Assembly: GCF_002744245.1 (NCBI RefSeq)
Contig: NZ_NKHG01000096.1
Span: 1 to 32,922, forward strand
Origin: Bacillus pumilus
Lineage (GTDB): Bacteria; Bacillota; Bacilli; Bacillales; Bacillaceae
Reading direction: 5' to 3'
DNA: 32,922 nt
Within the stretch, counting starts at the first letter, position 1; each line of letters opens with the position of its first letter. Below, piece after piece: positions 26,004 to 32,922 of this stretch. The notes under the pieces are model-generated. The model ran no database searches. It was not told the DNA's origin and saw nothing but the letters and a program-made list of their open reading frames with translations. The position numbers and the translations under genes are program-made.

Positions 26004-26783
26004 TCAAATATATTGATCTGTAAAGGCTCTTGCCGCCTTAAACACATCGTCCCTTTCAGGCTCATTAAAAATTTCGTGATACAGCCCTTCCCATTCACGG
26101 TATGATTTATTGTATGATTCAATGCCATTGAACCATTTGATCACCCTCGTTTTATCCACGATTTTATCATCGCCTCCTTGCATTAACAGAAGCGGAATTG
26201 AGCGAAAAACATTCGTTGGCTGCATCGCCGCATCGACATTTTTCACCAGCTCTCTGTACCAGCGAACCGACACCTTTGTCACATAAAGTGAATCATTTGA
26301 ATCTGCCTCAATCACATCCTGATTCCGTGTGGCAAGTTCAATCGACAGCCCGGACTCAACCTTAAAAGACGGTGCCAGCACATTTAGACCTTTTGACGCA
26401 AAATCCATCAGCTTCTTTGGTTTAAATTGCAGACCTAAACAAGGTGATGATAAAATAAGTCCATCAATCTTCGTATGGGTATACTGCTTGACCCATTCAA
26501 TTGAAATAAGTCCACCCATGCTGTGCCCAAGTAAAAATGTAGGAAGTCTGAATGACTTCGCATGTTCAATCCACTCATCTAATGAATCAATGTATTCTTG
26601 AAAGGAGCGGATGTGGCCACGTGCACGTGTCGAGGTCCCTTGCCCAGGCAGGTCACCCATGACGACGTGGTAGCCTGCATGTCGCCACATTTCAATCAGC
26701 CATTTATATCGGCCATGATATTCACTAGCACCATGGACAATCACAATGGTACCAACTGGTCTTTCAGCATGCCAAGTCCACAA
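26004..26783 (-). CDS. ytpA: alpha/beta hydrolase YtpA (lysophospholipase-like)
   Basis: Monoacylglycerol-lipase-like hydrolase of 259 aa without signal peptide. It contains VIVHGASEYHGRY (about 15-27), VVMGDLPGQGTS, the nucleophile elbow LLGHSMGG (about 90), the catalytic Asp in GGDDKIVD and the His in GLYHEIFNE. In B. subtilis YtpA makes the phospholipid antibiotic bacilysocin. The open frame starts at 26798, but the TTG at 26783 is 7 nt behind AGGTG and gives the family length. It is 46 bp from the divergent ytoA start and 29 bp before ytpB. Confidence 0.92.
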   Translation of the reverse strand: MWTWHAERPVGTIVIVHGASEYHGRYKWLIEMWRHAGYHVVMGDLPGQGTSTRARGHIRSFQEYIDSLDEWIEHAKSFRLPTFLLGHSMGGLISIEWVKQYTHTKIDGLILSSPCLGLQFKPKKLMDFASKGLNVLAPSFKVESGLSIELATRNQDVIEADSNDSLYVTKVSVRWYRELVKNVDAAMQPTNVFRSIPLLLMQGGDDKIVDKTRVIKWFNGIESYNKSYREWEGLYHEIFNEPERDDVFKAARAFTDQYI

Positions 26784-26829
26784 AAGTAAACACCTCACAA
26801 ATGTTGTATTAAGAAAGGAAGTCGAAAAA

Positions 26830-27345
26830 GTGATTTATCCATATCATCAGTTTACACCTGAGATTCATGAATCGGTCTTTGTCGCAGATAATGCCACCAT
26901 TACTGGCGATGTCACGATCGGAGAATATTCGAGCGTTTGGTTCCAAACCGTCATTAGAGGCGATGTCGCTCCTGTAAGAATTGGAAAAAACGTCAACATT
27001 CAAGACTTATCCTGTCTGCATCAAAGTCCTGGGAAAACACTTCTGATTGAAGATGGTGCTACCATTGGACACCAAGTCACATTACATAGCTCAATCATTC
27101 GAAAAAATGCCCTCATTGGCATGGGGTCTATCATTCTCGATGGTGCGGAAATTGGCGAAGGTGCCTTTATCGGTGCAGGTAGTCTCATCCCGCAAGGAAA
27201 AGTCATCCCAAAAGGATCACTTGCTTTTGGCCGTCCAGCCAAAGTGGTTCGTCTGTTAACAGATGAGGATATCCAAGACATGGACCGTATCCGCAGAGAA
27301 TATGTAGAAAAAGGACAATACTATCTTTCCCTTATATCGCGTTAA
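26830..27345 (+). CDS. ytoA: gamma-carbonic anhydrase family protein YtoA
   Basis: Left-handed beta-helix protein of 171 aa built of hexapeptide repeats (ATITGDVTIGEYSSVWF, GDVAPVRIGKNVNIQD, IGMGSIILDGAEIGEGAFIG). The three zinc-ligand histidines of the gamma carbonic anhydrase fold are present (CLHQS, GHQVTLHS). Homologues are trimeric; in B. subtilis YtoA the enzyme activity is not firmly known to me. The GTG at 26830 gives the usual length, with AAAGGA upstream; an open frame to 26746 overlaps ytpA and is not used. It is closed by the terminator at 27449. Confidence 0.93.
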   Translation: MIYPYHQFTPEIHESVFVADNATITGDVTIGEYSSVWFQTVIRGDVAPVRIGKNVNIQDLSCLHQSPGKTLLIEDGATIGHQVTLHSSIIRKNALIGMGSIILDGAEIGEGAFIGAGSLIPQGKVIPKGSLAFGRPAKVVRLLTDEDIQDMDRIRREYVEKGQYYLSLISR

Positions 27346-27448
27346 CATCATACGTGTATCTTCACTTTATCATGTTTTTTTCAGGATATTAAGCAATAAC
27401 TATGAACCGCTTGTTATTTTACCCGTTTACACCACTTTCTATCATGAC

Positions 27449-27485
27449 AAAAAAGGTTTTCAGCACAAAGCTGAAAACCTTTTTT
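27449..27485. terminator. bidirectional terminator between ytoA and asnB
   Basis: AAAGGTTTTCAGC (27452-27464) and GCTGAAAACCTTT (27470-27482) form a perfect stem with T runs on both strands, 3 bp from the asnB stop. Confidence 0.92.
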
Positions 27486-27487
27486 CA

Positions 27488-29386
27488 TTAACTAAAGATG
27501 ACTTCTTTCGGTTGGTGATTCAACTGCTGTGGATCAATACTACGCTCGACGTAAATGCTGTGCCAAATCATAAAGATGAGGACTGTCCAAATCTTACGGC
27601 TATGATCTGCTTTCCCAGCACAATGTTCATTTAATAAATCAAGAACATATTCCTTGTTAATGTATTCATCTGTTTGACTGTTTTTAATGATGTCTTTCGC
27701 CCAAGCGTTCATCTCATTTTTCAGCCAATGACGAATTGGAACAGGGAAACCTAGCTTTTTACGATTTAACACATGGTCTGGCACAATGCCTTCTGCTGCT
27801 TTACGCAATAAATATTTGGTTGTGCCATCTTTTGTTTTCAGCTCTTCTGGAATTTTAGCAGCCGCTTCAAATACGACCTTATCAAGGAATGGAACACGAA
27901 GCTCAAGAGAGTTCGCCATCGTCATCTTATCTGCTTTCAGCAGGATGTCCCCGCGCATCCACGTATGAATATCAACATATTGCATTTTGTTAATATCACT
28001 GTAGCCTGCACTTTCCTCGAAGTATGTCTTCGTCACGTCACGATACGTGATGTTCGGATCATACTGCTTCAAGAGGTTTTTCTTCACTGGCTCTTCAAAG
28101 ATTTTCGCATTGCCGATATAGCGTTCCTCTAACGGCGTACAGCCGCGAACGATAAAGCTTTTCCCTTTCATTCCTTCTGGCATTAAACGTGCCAGACGAA
28201 GAAGAAGCTTTTTCAGCATGGATGGAACAGATTCAAATGGCTTTAGAGAAAGAGGCTCACGGTAAATATTATATCCACCGAACAGCTCGTCCGCTCCCTC
28301 ACCAGAAAGAACAACTGTGACTTGTTTCTTCGCTTCTTTTGCGACGAAATAAAGTGGAATCGCCGCCGGATCAGCTAAAGGATCATCTAAATGCCAAACA
28401 ATCTTCGGAAGCTCGTTCATATATTCCTCAGGGGAAATGACGGCACTAAAGTTTTGTAAACCTAGCTTATCAGCTGTTTCCTTTGCCACATCCACTTCAC
28501 TAAAACCATCCTGCTCGAAGCCAACAGAGAACGTCTTCAGCTCAGGGTGAAACTCCTTCGCCACAGACACGATAAAGGAAGAATCAATACCACCTGATAG
28601 GAACGAACCAACAGGCACATCACTTCTCATGTGTATTTTCACAGAATCATAGATTGCATCACGCACTTCTTCTATTAATTTCTGCTCTTGAGTTTGTTCA
28701 GGCTTGAATTGAACTTTCCAATACGTTTTAAATTCAATGTCATGGCCAGGGCGCAATGTAAACTGGTGGCCAGGCTCCACTTTGTGCACCTTTTGATCAA
28801 GTGTATTTGGCTCAGGAACGAACTGGAAAGACATGTATTGCTGCAAAGAGGTCTCATCAAATAAAATGTTTTCATTCACAGCCATTAAGCTTTTCCGTTC
28901 AGAAGCAAAGTACACCTTCTCATCCATTTGTGTAAAATAAAGCGGTTTGATTCCAAAAGGATCTCGTGCGCCATATAATAGCTGCGCTTCTTTATCCCAA
29001 ATTAAAAATGCAAACATTCCGCGAAGCTTAGAAGCCGCTTCTTCTTTATAATGACGATATGTGGCAAGAAGTACTTCCGTATCAGAATCTGTGCTGAACG
29101 TGTAGCCTTTCTTCACAAGCTCTTCCTTCAGCTCCACATAGTTATAAATTTCTCCATTGAAAATAATCCAATATTTCTCATCTTCATAAGAAAGCGGCTG
29201 CTTTCCATGTTCAACATCTATAATACTTAAACGTCTAAATCCAAATCCTACATGCTCATCATGGAAGTACCCCTCATCATCCGGACCACGATGAACGATG
29301 AGACGATTCATTTGTTTTATTAACTCTTCCTGCTCAGTAGTTTCGGACAATGGACGGTGATTAAATACACCAACAAACCCACACAT
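27488..29386 (-). CDS. asnB: asparagine synthetase (glutamine-hydrolysing) AsnB
   Basis: Class B asparagine synthetase-type enzyme of 632 aa. The start MCGFVGVF exposes the Ntn catalytic Cys after Met removal. The N-terminal glutaminase domain (to about 200) contains RRLSIIDVEHGKQP and IIFNGEIYNYVELK. The C-terminal ATP-dependent domain has the PP-loop FLSGGIDSS (about 257) and VVLSGEGADELFGGY. The B. subtilis orthologue has been linked to amidation of meso-diaminopimelate in peptidoglycan, so the amide acceptor need not be aspartate alone. GTGGAGG SD; it follows metK on the same strand after a hairpin. Confidence 0.95.
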   Translation of the reverse strand: MCGFVGVFNHRPLSETTEQEELIKQMNRLIVHRGPDDEGYFHDEHVGFGFRRLSIIDVEHGKQPLSYEDEKYWIIFNGEIYNYVELKEELVKKGYTFSTDSDTEVLLATYRHYKEEAASKLRGMFAFLIWDKEAQLLYGARDPFGIKPLYFTQMDEKVYFASERKSLMAVNENILFDETSLQQYMSFQFVPEPNTLDQKVHKVEPGHQFTLRPGHDIEFKTYWKVQFKPEQTQEQKLIEEVRDAIYDSVKIHMRSDVPVGSFLSGGIDSSFIVSVAKEFHPELKTFSVGFEQDGFSEVDVAKETADKLGLQNFSAVISPEEYMNELPKIVWHLDDPLADPAAIPLYFVAKEAKKQVTVVLSGEGADELFGGYNIYREPLSLKPFESVPSMLKKLLLRLARLMPEGMKGKSFIVRGCTPLEERYIGNAKIFEEPVKKNLLKQYDPNITYRDVTKTYFEESAGYSDINKMQYVDIHTWMRGDILLKADKMTMANSLELRVPFLDKVVFEAAAKIPEELKTKDGTTKYLLRKAAEGIVPDHVLNRKKLGFPVPIRHWLKNEMNAWAKDIIKNSQTDEYINKEYVLDLLNEHCAGKADHSRKIWTVLIFMIWHSIYVERSIDPQQLNHQPKEVIFS

Positions 29387-29502
29387 ATTATTGCCTCCAC
29401 GCTATGTTATTTCTTAAAAGTAGACCTATAATTAGACAGTACTTTGTCCGATTTCGTTTCACATTTTTGTGCTTTTTGTTAAAAAAATTTTAATCATAAG
29501 GA

Positions 29503-29525
29503 AAACCGCTTAAAATAAGCGGTTT
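29503..29525 (-). terminator. hairpin after metK
   Basis: AAACCGCTTA (29503-29512) and TAAGCGGTTT (29516-29525) form a perfect 10-bp stem with a 3-base loop. The T tail on the minus strand is short (TTTTCC), so some readthrough into asnB is possible. Confidence 0.75.
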
Positions 29526-29534
29526 AATATGTTG

Positions 29535-30737
29535 TTATTGTCCTAATGCTTCTTTGCGAAGCGTGTCGGCCTTATCGGTTTTTTCCCATGGCAGATTTAA
29601 GTCGTGACGGCCAAAATGTCCGTATGCAGCTGTTTGTTTATAGATCGGACGACGCAGGTCAAGCATTTTAATAATGCCAGCCGGACGAAGATCAAAGTTC
29701 GCACGAACCACTTCAATTAACTTCTCTTCAGAAGCTTTTCCTGTTCCAAATGTATCAATTGAAATCGATACCGGCTGTGCTACACCAATTGCATAAGCAA
29801 GTTGTACTTCACAAGAATCTGCAAGGCCAGCTGCTACGATGTTTTTGGCTACGTAGCGAGCAGCGTATGCCGCAGAACGGTCAACCTTCGTTGCATCCTT
29901 ACCAGAGAAAGCACCGCCGCCATGACGAGCGTAGCCGCCATACGTGTCAACGATGATTTTACGTCCAGTTAAACCAGCATCCCCTTGAGGTCCACCGATC
30001 ACGAAACGGCCTGTTGGGTTAATAAAGTATTTTGTCTCTTCATCAATCAGTTCACTAGGAACGACCGGGCGGATTACATGCTCTTTTAAGTCGCTTTGAA
30101 TTTGTTCAAGTGTCACTTCTGGTGCATGCTGTGTGGAAATAACCACTGTATCAATACGAGCAGGTTTGTTTTGCTCATCATATTCAACTGTTACTTGTGT
30201 TTTTCCATCTGGACGAAGGTATGCAAGTGTTTCATCCTTGCGAACTTCTGTTAAACGAAGAGATAATTTATGCGCTAGTGAAATCGGCAGCGGCATAAGC
30301 TCTTCTGTTTCGTTGTTTGCAAAACCAAACATAAGCCCTTGGTCACCTGCACCGATTGCGTCAATTTCTTCTTCAGTCATTGTTCCTTCACGTGCTTCAA
30401 GCGCTTTGTCTACACCTTGCGCAATATCAGCAGACTGCTCATCAATTGACGTAAGAACCGCACATGTTTCCGCATCAAAACCATATTTCGCACGTGTGTA
30501 GCCAATTTCTTTAATCGTGTCACGTACCGTCTTTGGAATATCAACATAAGTAGACGTTGTAATCTCACCGCTTACTAATACGAGACCGGTTGTTACAGAA
30601 GTTTCACAGGCAACGCGTGCATTCGGATCTTTCTTTAAAATTTCATCCAAAATGCTGTCTGAAATTTGATCACAGATTTTATCCGGATGTCCTTCTGTCA
30701 CTGATTCTGAAGTAAATAAACGACGATTTTGACTCAT
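29535..30737 (-). CDS. metK: S-adenosylmethionine synthetase
   Basis: SAM synthetase of 400 aa, the usual length. It contains [16 protein letters not shown] at residues 12-27, [10 protein letters not shown] near 129-138, the signature [19 protein letters not shown] near 272-290, and [11 protein letters not shown] at the end. It makes S-adenosylmethionine from methionine and ATP. SD GGAGG precedes the ATG by 11 nt, behind a leader of about 340 nt that holds a SAM riboswitch, its terminator and further structured RNA. Its product is therefore the ligand of its own switch. Confidence 0.98.
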   Translation of the reverse strand: MSQNRRLFTSESVTEGHPDKICDQISDSILDEILKKDPNARVACETSVTTGLVLVSGEITTSTYVDIPKTVRDTIKEIGYTRAKYGFDAETCAVLTSIDEQSADIAQGVDKALEAREGTMTEEEIDAIGAGDQGLMFGFANNETEELMPLPISLAHKLSLRLTEVRKDETLAYLRPDGKTQVTVEYDEQNKPARIDTVVISTQHAPEVTLEQIQSDLKEHVIRPVVPSELIDEETKYFINPTGRFVIGGPQGDAGLTGRKIIVDTYGGYARHGGGAFSGKDATKVDRSAAYAARYVAKNIVAAGLADSCEVQLAYAIGVAQPVSISIDTFGTGKASEEKLIEVVRANFDLRPAGIIKMLDLRRPIYKQTAAYGHFGRHDLNLPWEKTDKADTLRKEALGQ

Positions 30738-30759
30738 AATGGCTATTTCCTCCTGTACA

Positions 30760-30786
30760 AGACCACATCATCCCAAGATGAGGTCT
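30760..30786 (-). other. hairpin just upstream of the metK SD
   Basis: In the minus-strand RNA AGACC-TCATC pairs with GATGA-GGTCT across a TTGG loop, with a 3-base bulge. It ends about 6 nt before the GGAGG. It may affect ribosome access or mRNA decay; no family known to me. Confidence 0.4.
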
Positions 30787-30874
30787 CCAATATGATACGG
30801 AACTCGTTCCCTCTTATTGAAAACGTTTATATTAGAGATGTTATTGGCAATTTGTTCATATGGTATCCCAACAT

Positions 30875-30908
30875 TAAAAAAACCATTTCCTTCATTGCGA
30901 GGAAAGGG
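30875..30908 (-). terminator. SAM riboswitch terminator
   Basis: In the minus-strand RNA CCCTTTCC pairs with GGAAATGG (one mismatch), followed by TTTTTTT. It lies 19 nt after the aptamer and stops transcription when SAM is bound. Confidence 0.8.
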
Positions 30909-30926
30909 TCTGGGATCGCATGCCTT

Positions 30927-31068
30927 TCACTCTTATCGCTCAAGGTTTTCTTGTACCTTGCATCAGGTTAGCACCTTGGTTTCTTTAGCATATTCATGCC
31001 TTTTTCATAAGAAACCGGTTGCTGGGCTTCATCGGGCCTGTCCCTCCACCAACTCGGGATAAGAGTAT
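30927..31068 (-). ncRNA. SAM-I riboswitch (S-box) of metK
   Basis: The S-box core is visible on the minus strand: P1 arms ACTCTTATC (31058-31066) and GATAAGAGT (30929-30937), then GGTGGAGGGAC, GGCCCGATGAAGCCC, CAGCAACCGGTTTC, GGTGCTAACCTGATGCAAGG and TTGAGCGATAAG. SAM binding favours the terminator at 30875-30908. Confidence 0.97.
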
Positions 31069-31082
31069 CCGTTCAATAAGAT

Positions 31083-31112
31083 ATCTTATCTTAAACCCTT
31101 GTGTCATGTCAA
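31083..31112 (-). promoter_or_regulatory. sigma-A promoter of metK
   Basis: On the minus strand a perfect TTGACA (31107-31112), 18 bp, TAAGAT (31083-31088). Transcription would start near 31076. Confidence 0.65.
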
Positions 31113-31215
31113 TGCTTCATAGGAATTATCTCCCCTCTTTTTTCACCTCATGATTAGCATCACCAAAAAGCATATTTTCATAGCAGAAATGAAAAAACAC
31201 ACACAAAAATATTTA

Positions 31216-31231
31216 AATAGTATAGACTATT
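31216..31231. repeat. inverted repeat over the pckA -35 region
   Basis: AATAGT (31216-31221), ATAG, ACTATT (31226-31231): a perfect 6-bp inverted repeat. It coincides with the region where a second, upstream CcpN contact would be expected, but does not itself match the CcpN consensus well. Confidence 0.35.
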
Positions 31232-31250
31232 ATTATTAATGTGTTATACT
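31223..31250 (+). promoter_or_regulatory. promoter of pckA
   Basis: TAGACT (31223-31228), 16 bp, TATACT (31245-31250). An A-rich tract upstream (31180-31222) may act as an UP element. The start site would be near 31257, 36 bp before the ATG. Confidence 0.6.
31240..31250 (+). promoter_or_regulatory. CcpN operator over the pckA -10 box
   Basis: TGTGTTATACT fits the CcpN consensus TRTGHYATAYW at all 11 positions (consensus recalled from B. subtilis gapB, pckA and SR1). It overlaps the -10 box. CcpN represses gluconeogenic genes during growth on glucose. Confidence 0.75.
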
Positions 31251-31292
31251 AATCGAAACAAACAAATTCAACGGTAAAGGAAGGGTTTTTTT

Positions 31293-32879
31293 ATGAACTC
31301 AGTGGATTTAAAAGAAGATTTGCAGTCATTGCTCTCATTAGAAAATACGCACCAAAATTTATCTGTTCCGAAACTTGTTGAAAAGATTTTGGCGCGTCAT
31401 GAGGGCGTTTTGACATCAACAGGTGCTGTCCGCGCCACAACTGGTGCCTACACTGGACGTTCTCCTAAAGATAAATTTATCGTCAAAGAAGAAAACTCTG
31501 AACATAAAATTGATTGGGGTCATGTGAATCAGCCGATCTCTAAAGACGCTTTTGATCGTTTATATACAAAGGTTGTGTCATACTTAAAAGAACGTGATGA
31601 ACTATTTGTCTTTGAAGGGTTTGCGGGTGCTGATGAAAGATACCGTATGCCGATTACAGTTGTAAACGAATTTGCATGGCACAATCTCTTTGCAAAGCAG
31701 CTATTTATCAGACCTGACGGATCAACACCATCATCAAACGAAAAACCTTTCACCATCTTATCTGCACCTCACTTTAAAGCAGATCCTGAAACAGACGGAA
31801 CAAACTCTGAAACGTTTATTATCGTTTCTTTTGAAAAACGGACGATTCTCATCGGTGGAACAGAATATGCAGGAGAGATGAAGAAATCCATTTTCTCTGT
31901 GATGAACTATCTGCTGCCTGAACAAGACATTCTATCTATGCACTGCTCAGCAAACGTTGGTCAAGAAGGCGATGTCGCATTATTCTTCGGCCTTTCAGGA
32001 ACTGGGAAAACAACGCTTTCTGCAAGCGCAAGCCGCAAGCTGATCGGAGACGATGAACACGGCTGGTCTGGCACAGGTGTCTTCAATATCGAGGGCGGGT
32101 GCTATGCGAAATGTGTGAACTTAAGTGAAGAAAAAGAACCACAAATTTACAAAGCCATCAGCTTCGGCTCAGTGCTTGAAAATGTGGTACTTGATGAAGA
32201 AACACGTGAAGCGGATTATGATGACACATTCTTTACTGAAAATACACGTGCTGCTTACCCAATCGAAATGATTGATAACATCGTGAAACCGAGTATTGCA
32301 GGTCATCCATCTGCCATTGTCTTTTTAACAGCTGATGCATTTGGCGTTTTACCTCCAATCAGCCGTTTAACGAAAGAACAGGCAATGTACCATTTCTTGA
32401 GCGGTTACACTAGTAAATTAGCAGGAACTGAGCGCGGTGTGACGTCACCAGAAACAACGTTCTCTACTTGCTTCGGTTCCCCATTCTTACCACTTCCAGC
32501 TCACGTCTATGCAGAAATGCTTGGCAAAAAAATCGATGAGCACGGCGCAAAAGTATTCCTTGTGAATACTGGCTGGACTGGCGGAGGCTATGGTACGGGC
32601 AAACGAATGAATCTTGCTCATACAAGAGCGATGGTGCAGGCAGCGATCGAAGGTGACCTTGACAATGCTGAAATGATCACTGACGATATCTTTGGATTAC
32701 ACATCCCACTTCATATTCCAGGTGTACCAGATGAAGTGCTTCAGCCTGCTAAAACATGGGCAGACCAAAATGCTTATCAAGAAAAAGCACACTTCCTTGC
32801 CAATGAATTTAAAAAGAACTTCAAAAAATTCAGCCATGCGGCAAGTGACATTGAAGCAAAAGGCGGACCACTCGTATAA
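31293..32879 (+). CDS. pckA: phosphoenolpyruvate carboxykinase (ATP)
   Basis: ATP-dependent PEP carboxykinase of 528 aa, full length. It has [18 protein letters not shown] (about 44-61), the PEPCK-specific loop, the kinase-1a P-loop [15 protein letters not shown] (about 230-245), the metal-binding IGDDEHGW, and [15 protein letters not shown]. It converts oxaloacetate to phosphoenolpyruvate, the first step of gluconeogenesis. SD AAGGAAGG precedes the ATG. Expression should be repressed on glucose by CcpN through the operator at 31240-31250. It diverges from metK, and the two promoters are about 110 bp apart. Confidence 0.98.
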   Translation: MNSVDLKEDLQSLLSLENTHQNLSVPKLVEKILARHEGVLTSTGAVRATTGAYTGRSPKDKFIVKEENSEHKIDWGHVNQPISKDAFDRLYTKVVSYLKERDELFVFEGFAGADERYRMPITVVNEFAWHNLFAKQLFIRPDGSTPSSNEKPFTILSAPHFKADPETDGTNSETFIIVSFEKRTILIGGTEYAGEMKKSIFSVMNYLLPEQDILSMHCSANVGQEGDVALFFGLSGTGKTTLSASASRKLIGDDEHGWSGTGVFNIEGGCYAKCVNLSEEKEPQIYKAISFGSVLENVVLDEETREADYDDTFFTENTRAAYPIEMIDNIVKPSIAGHPSAIVFLTADAFGVLPPISRLTKEQAMYHFLSGYTSKLAGTERGVTSPETTFSTCFGSPFLPLPAHVYAEMLGKKIDEHGAKVFLVNTGWTGGGYGTGKRMNLAHTRAMVQAAIEGDLDNAEMITDDIFGLHIPLHIPGVPDEVLQPAKTWADQNAYQEKAHFLANEFKKNFKKFSHAASDIEAKGGPLV

Positions 32880-32888
32880 AAAACAAAA

Positions 32889-32911
32889 GCTGAGGGAATA
32901 GATCCCTCAGC
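32889..32911. terminator. hairpin after pckA, stronger on the minus strand
   Basis: GCTGAGGGA (32889-32897) and TCCCTCAGC (32903-32911) form a perfect 9-bp stem. No T run follows on the plus strand in the visible sequence, while TTTTGTTTTTT follows on the minus strand. It therefore suits a minus-strand transcript entering from the right, and may also end pckA. Confidence 0.6.
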
Positions 32912-32922
32912 GTGTAGACAAA
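32907..32922. repeat. copy 2 of the 16-bp repeat, cut by the window end
   Basis: TCAGCGTGTAGACAAA is identical to 142-157 and overlaps the right arm of the hairpin at 32889-32911. Confidence 0.55.

Larger units (their letters stand above)
30812..31081 (-). promoter_or_regulatory. 10-nt long-range complementarity in the metK leader
   Basis: TCTTATTGAA in the minus strand at the predicted 5' end (31072-31081) is perfectly complementary to TTCAATAAGA downstream of the riboswitch terminator (30812-30821). The two segments flank the aptamer and terminator, so pairing could close the whole leader. I recall conserved complementary elements in Bacillus metK leaders but cannot verify this. Confidence 0.5.

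Noticed and set aside
30818-30831. TGAAAACGTTTATA in the metK leader, 13 of 14 cre positions
   Set aside because: It misses a key outer C, lies in a riboswitch-controlled gene with no reason for CcpA control, and overlaps the DS segment of the leader pairing.

Overview
The window is chromosomal DNA from a low-GC Gram-positive bacterium, very probably a member of the Bacillus pumilus group (B. pumilus, B. safensis or B. altitudinis). Gene order and protein sequences follow the B. subtilis 168 stretch around yte/ytc, leuS, ytvA, ytrA-F, ytqAB, ytpAB, ytoA, asnB, metK and pckA. SD sequences are strong, TTG/GTG starts are common, and the RNA regulators are Bacillus types. I see no phage, insertion sequence, CRISPR array, rRNA or tRNA. 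The species is inferred from remembered protein similarity, not from a search.

Left part (1-12950): a spacer with a short repeat that recurs at the very end of the window, the sporulation protein gene cse60/yteV, the rhodanese gene ytwF, and a rhamnogalacturonan-I utilisation locus. On the minus strand lie yteP (permease), yteR (GH105 hydrolase), yteS (lipoprotein), yteT (oxidoreductase) and yteU (DUF624). A membrane-bound AraC-type regulator (ytdP) diverges from yteP. The second permease and the binding lipoprotein (ytcP, ytcQ) follow after a decayed aldo/keto reductase. Together YteP, YtcP and YtcQ make one importer that lacks an ATPase in this window. Two perfect CcpA (cre) matches and a 21-bp motif shared by the yteP and ytcP upstream regions suggest catabolite repression plus specific activation. 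A small two-gene minus-strand unit (alpha/beta hydrolase, SDR epimerase) lies next to it.

Middle part (12950-23200): leuS behind a T-box leader with a Leu CUC specifier, ytvB, the blue-light receptor gene ytvA, and a coiled-coil membrane protein gene whose C-terminal domain has been put out of frame by a shift in an A-rich tract. Next is the cell-envelope-stress operon ytr, led by a 59-aa membrane protein gene, with one ytrC/D-type permease instead of two. Its promoter carries an exact match to the YtrA operator. ytzC follows.

Right part (23200-32922): mnmL-mnmM (tRNA wobble uridine modification), ytpA-ytpB (lysophospholipase and terpene synthase), ytoA (gamma carbonic anhydrase family), asnB, metK behind a SAM riboswitch with an extra long-range pairing, and pckA with a CcpN-type operator over its -10 box. 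Most gene ends are closed by bidirectional hairpins. The least ordinary signals are the shared yteP/ytcP motif, the metK leader pairing, the nested YtrA operator, the frameshifted coiled-coil gene, a 17-bp palindrome upstream of leuS, and the repeat at both window ends.
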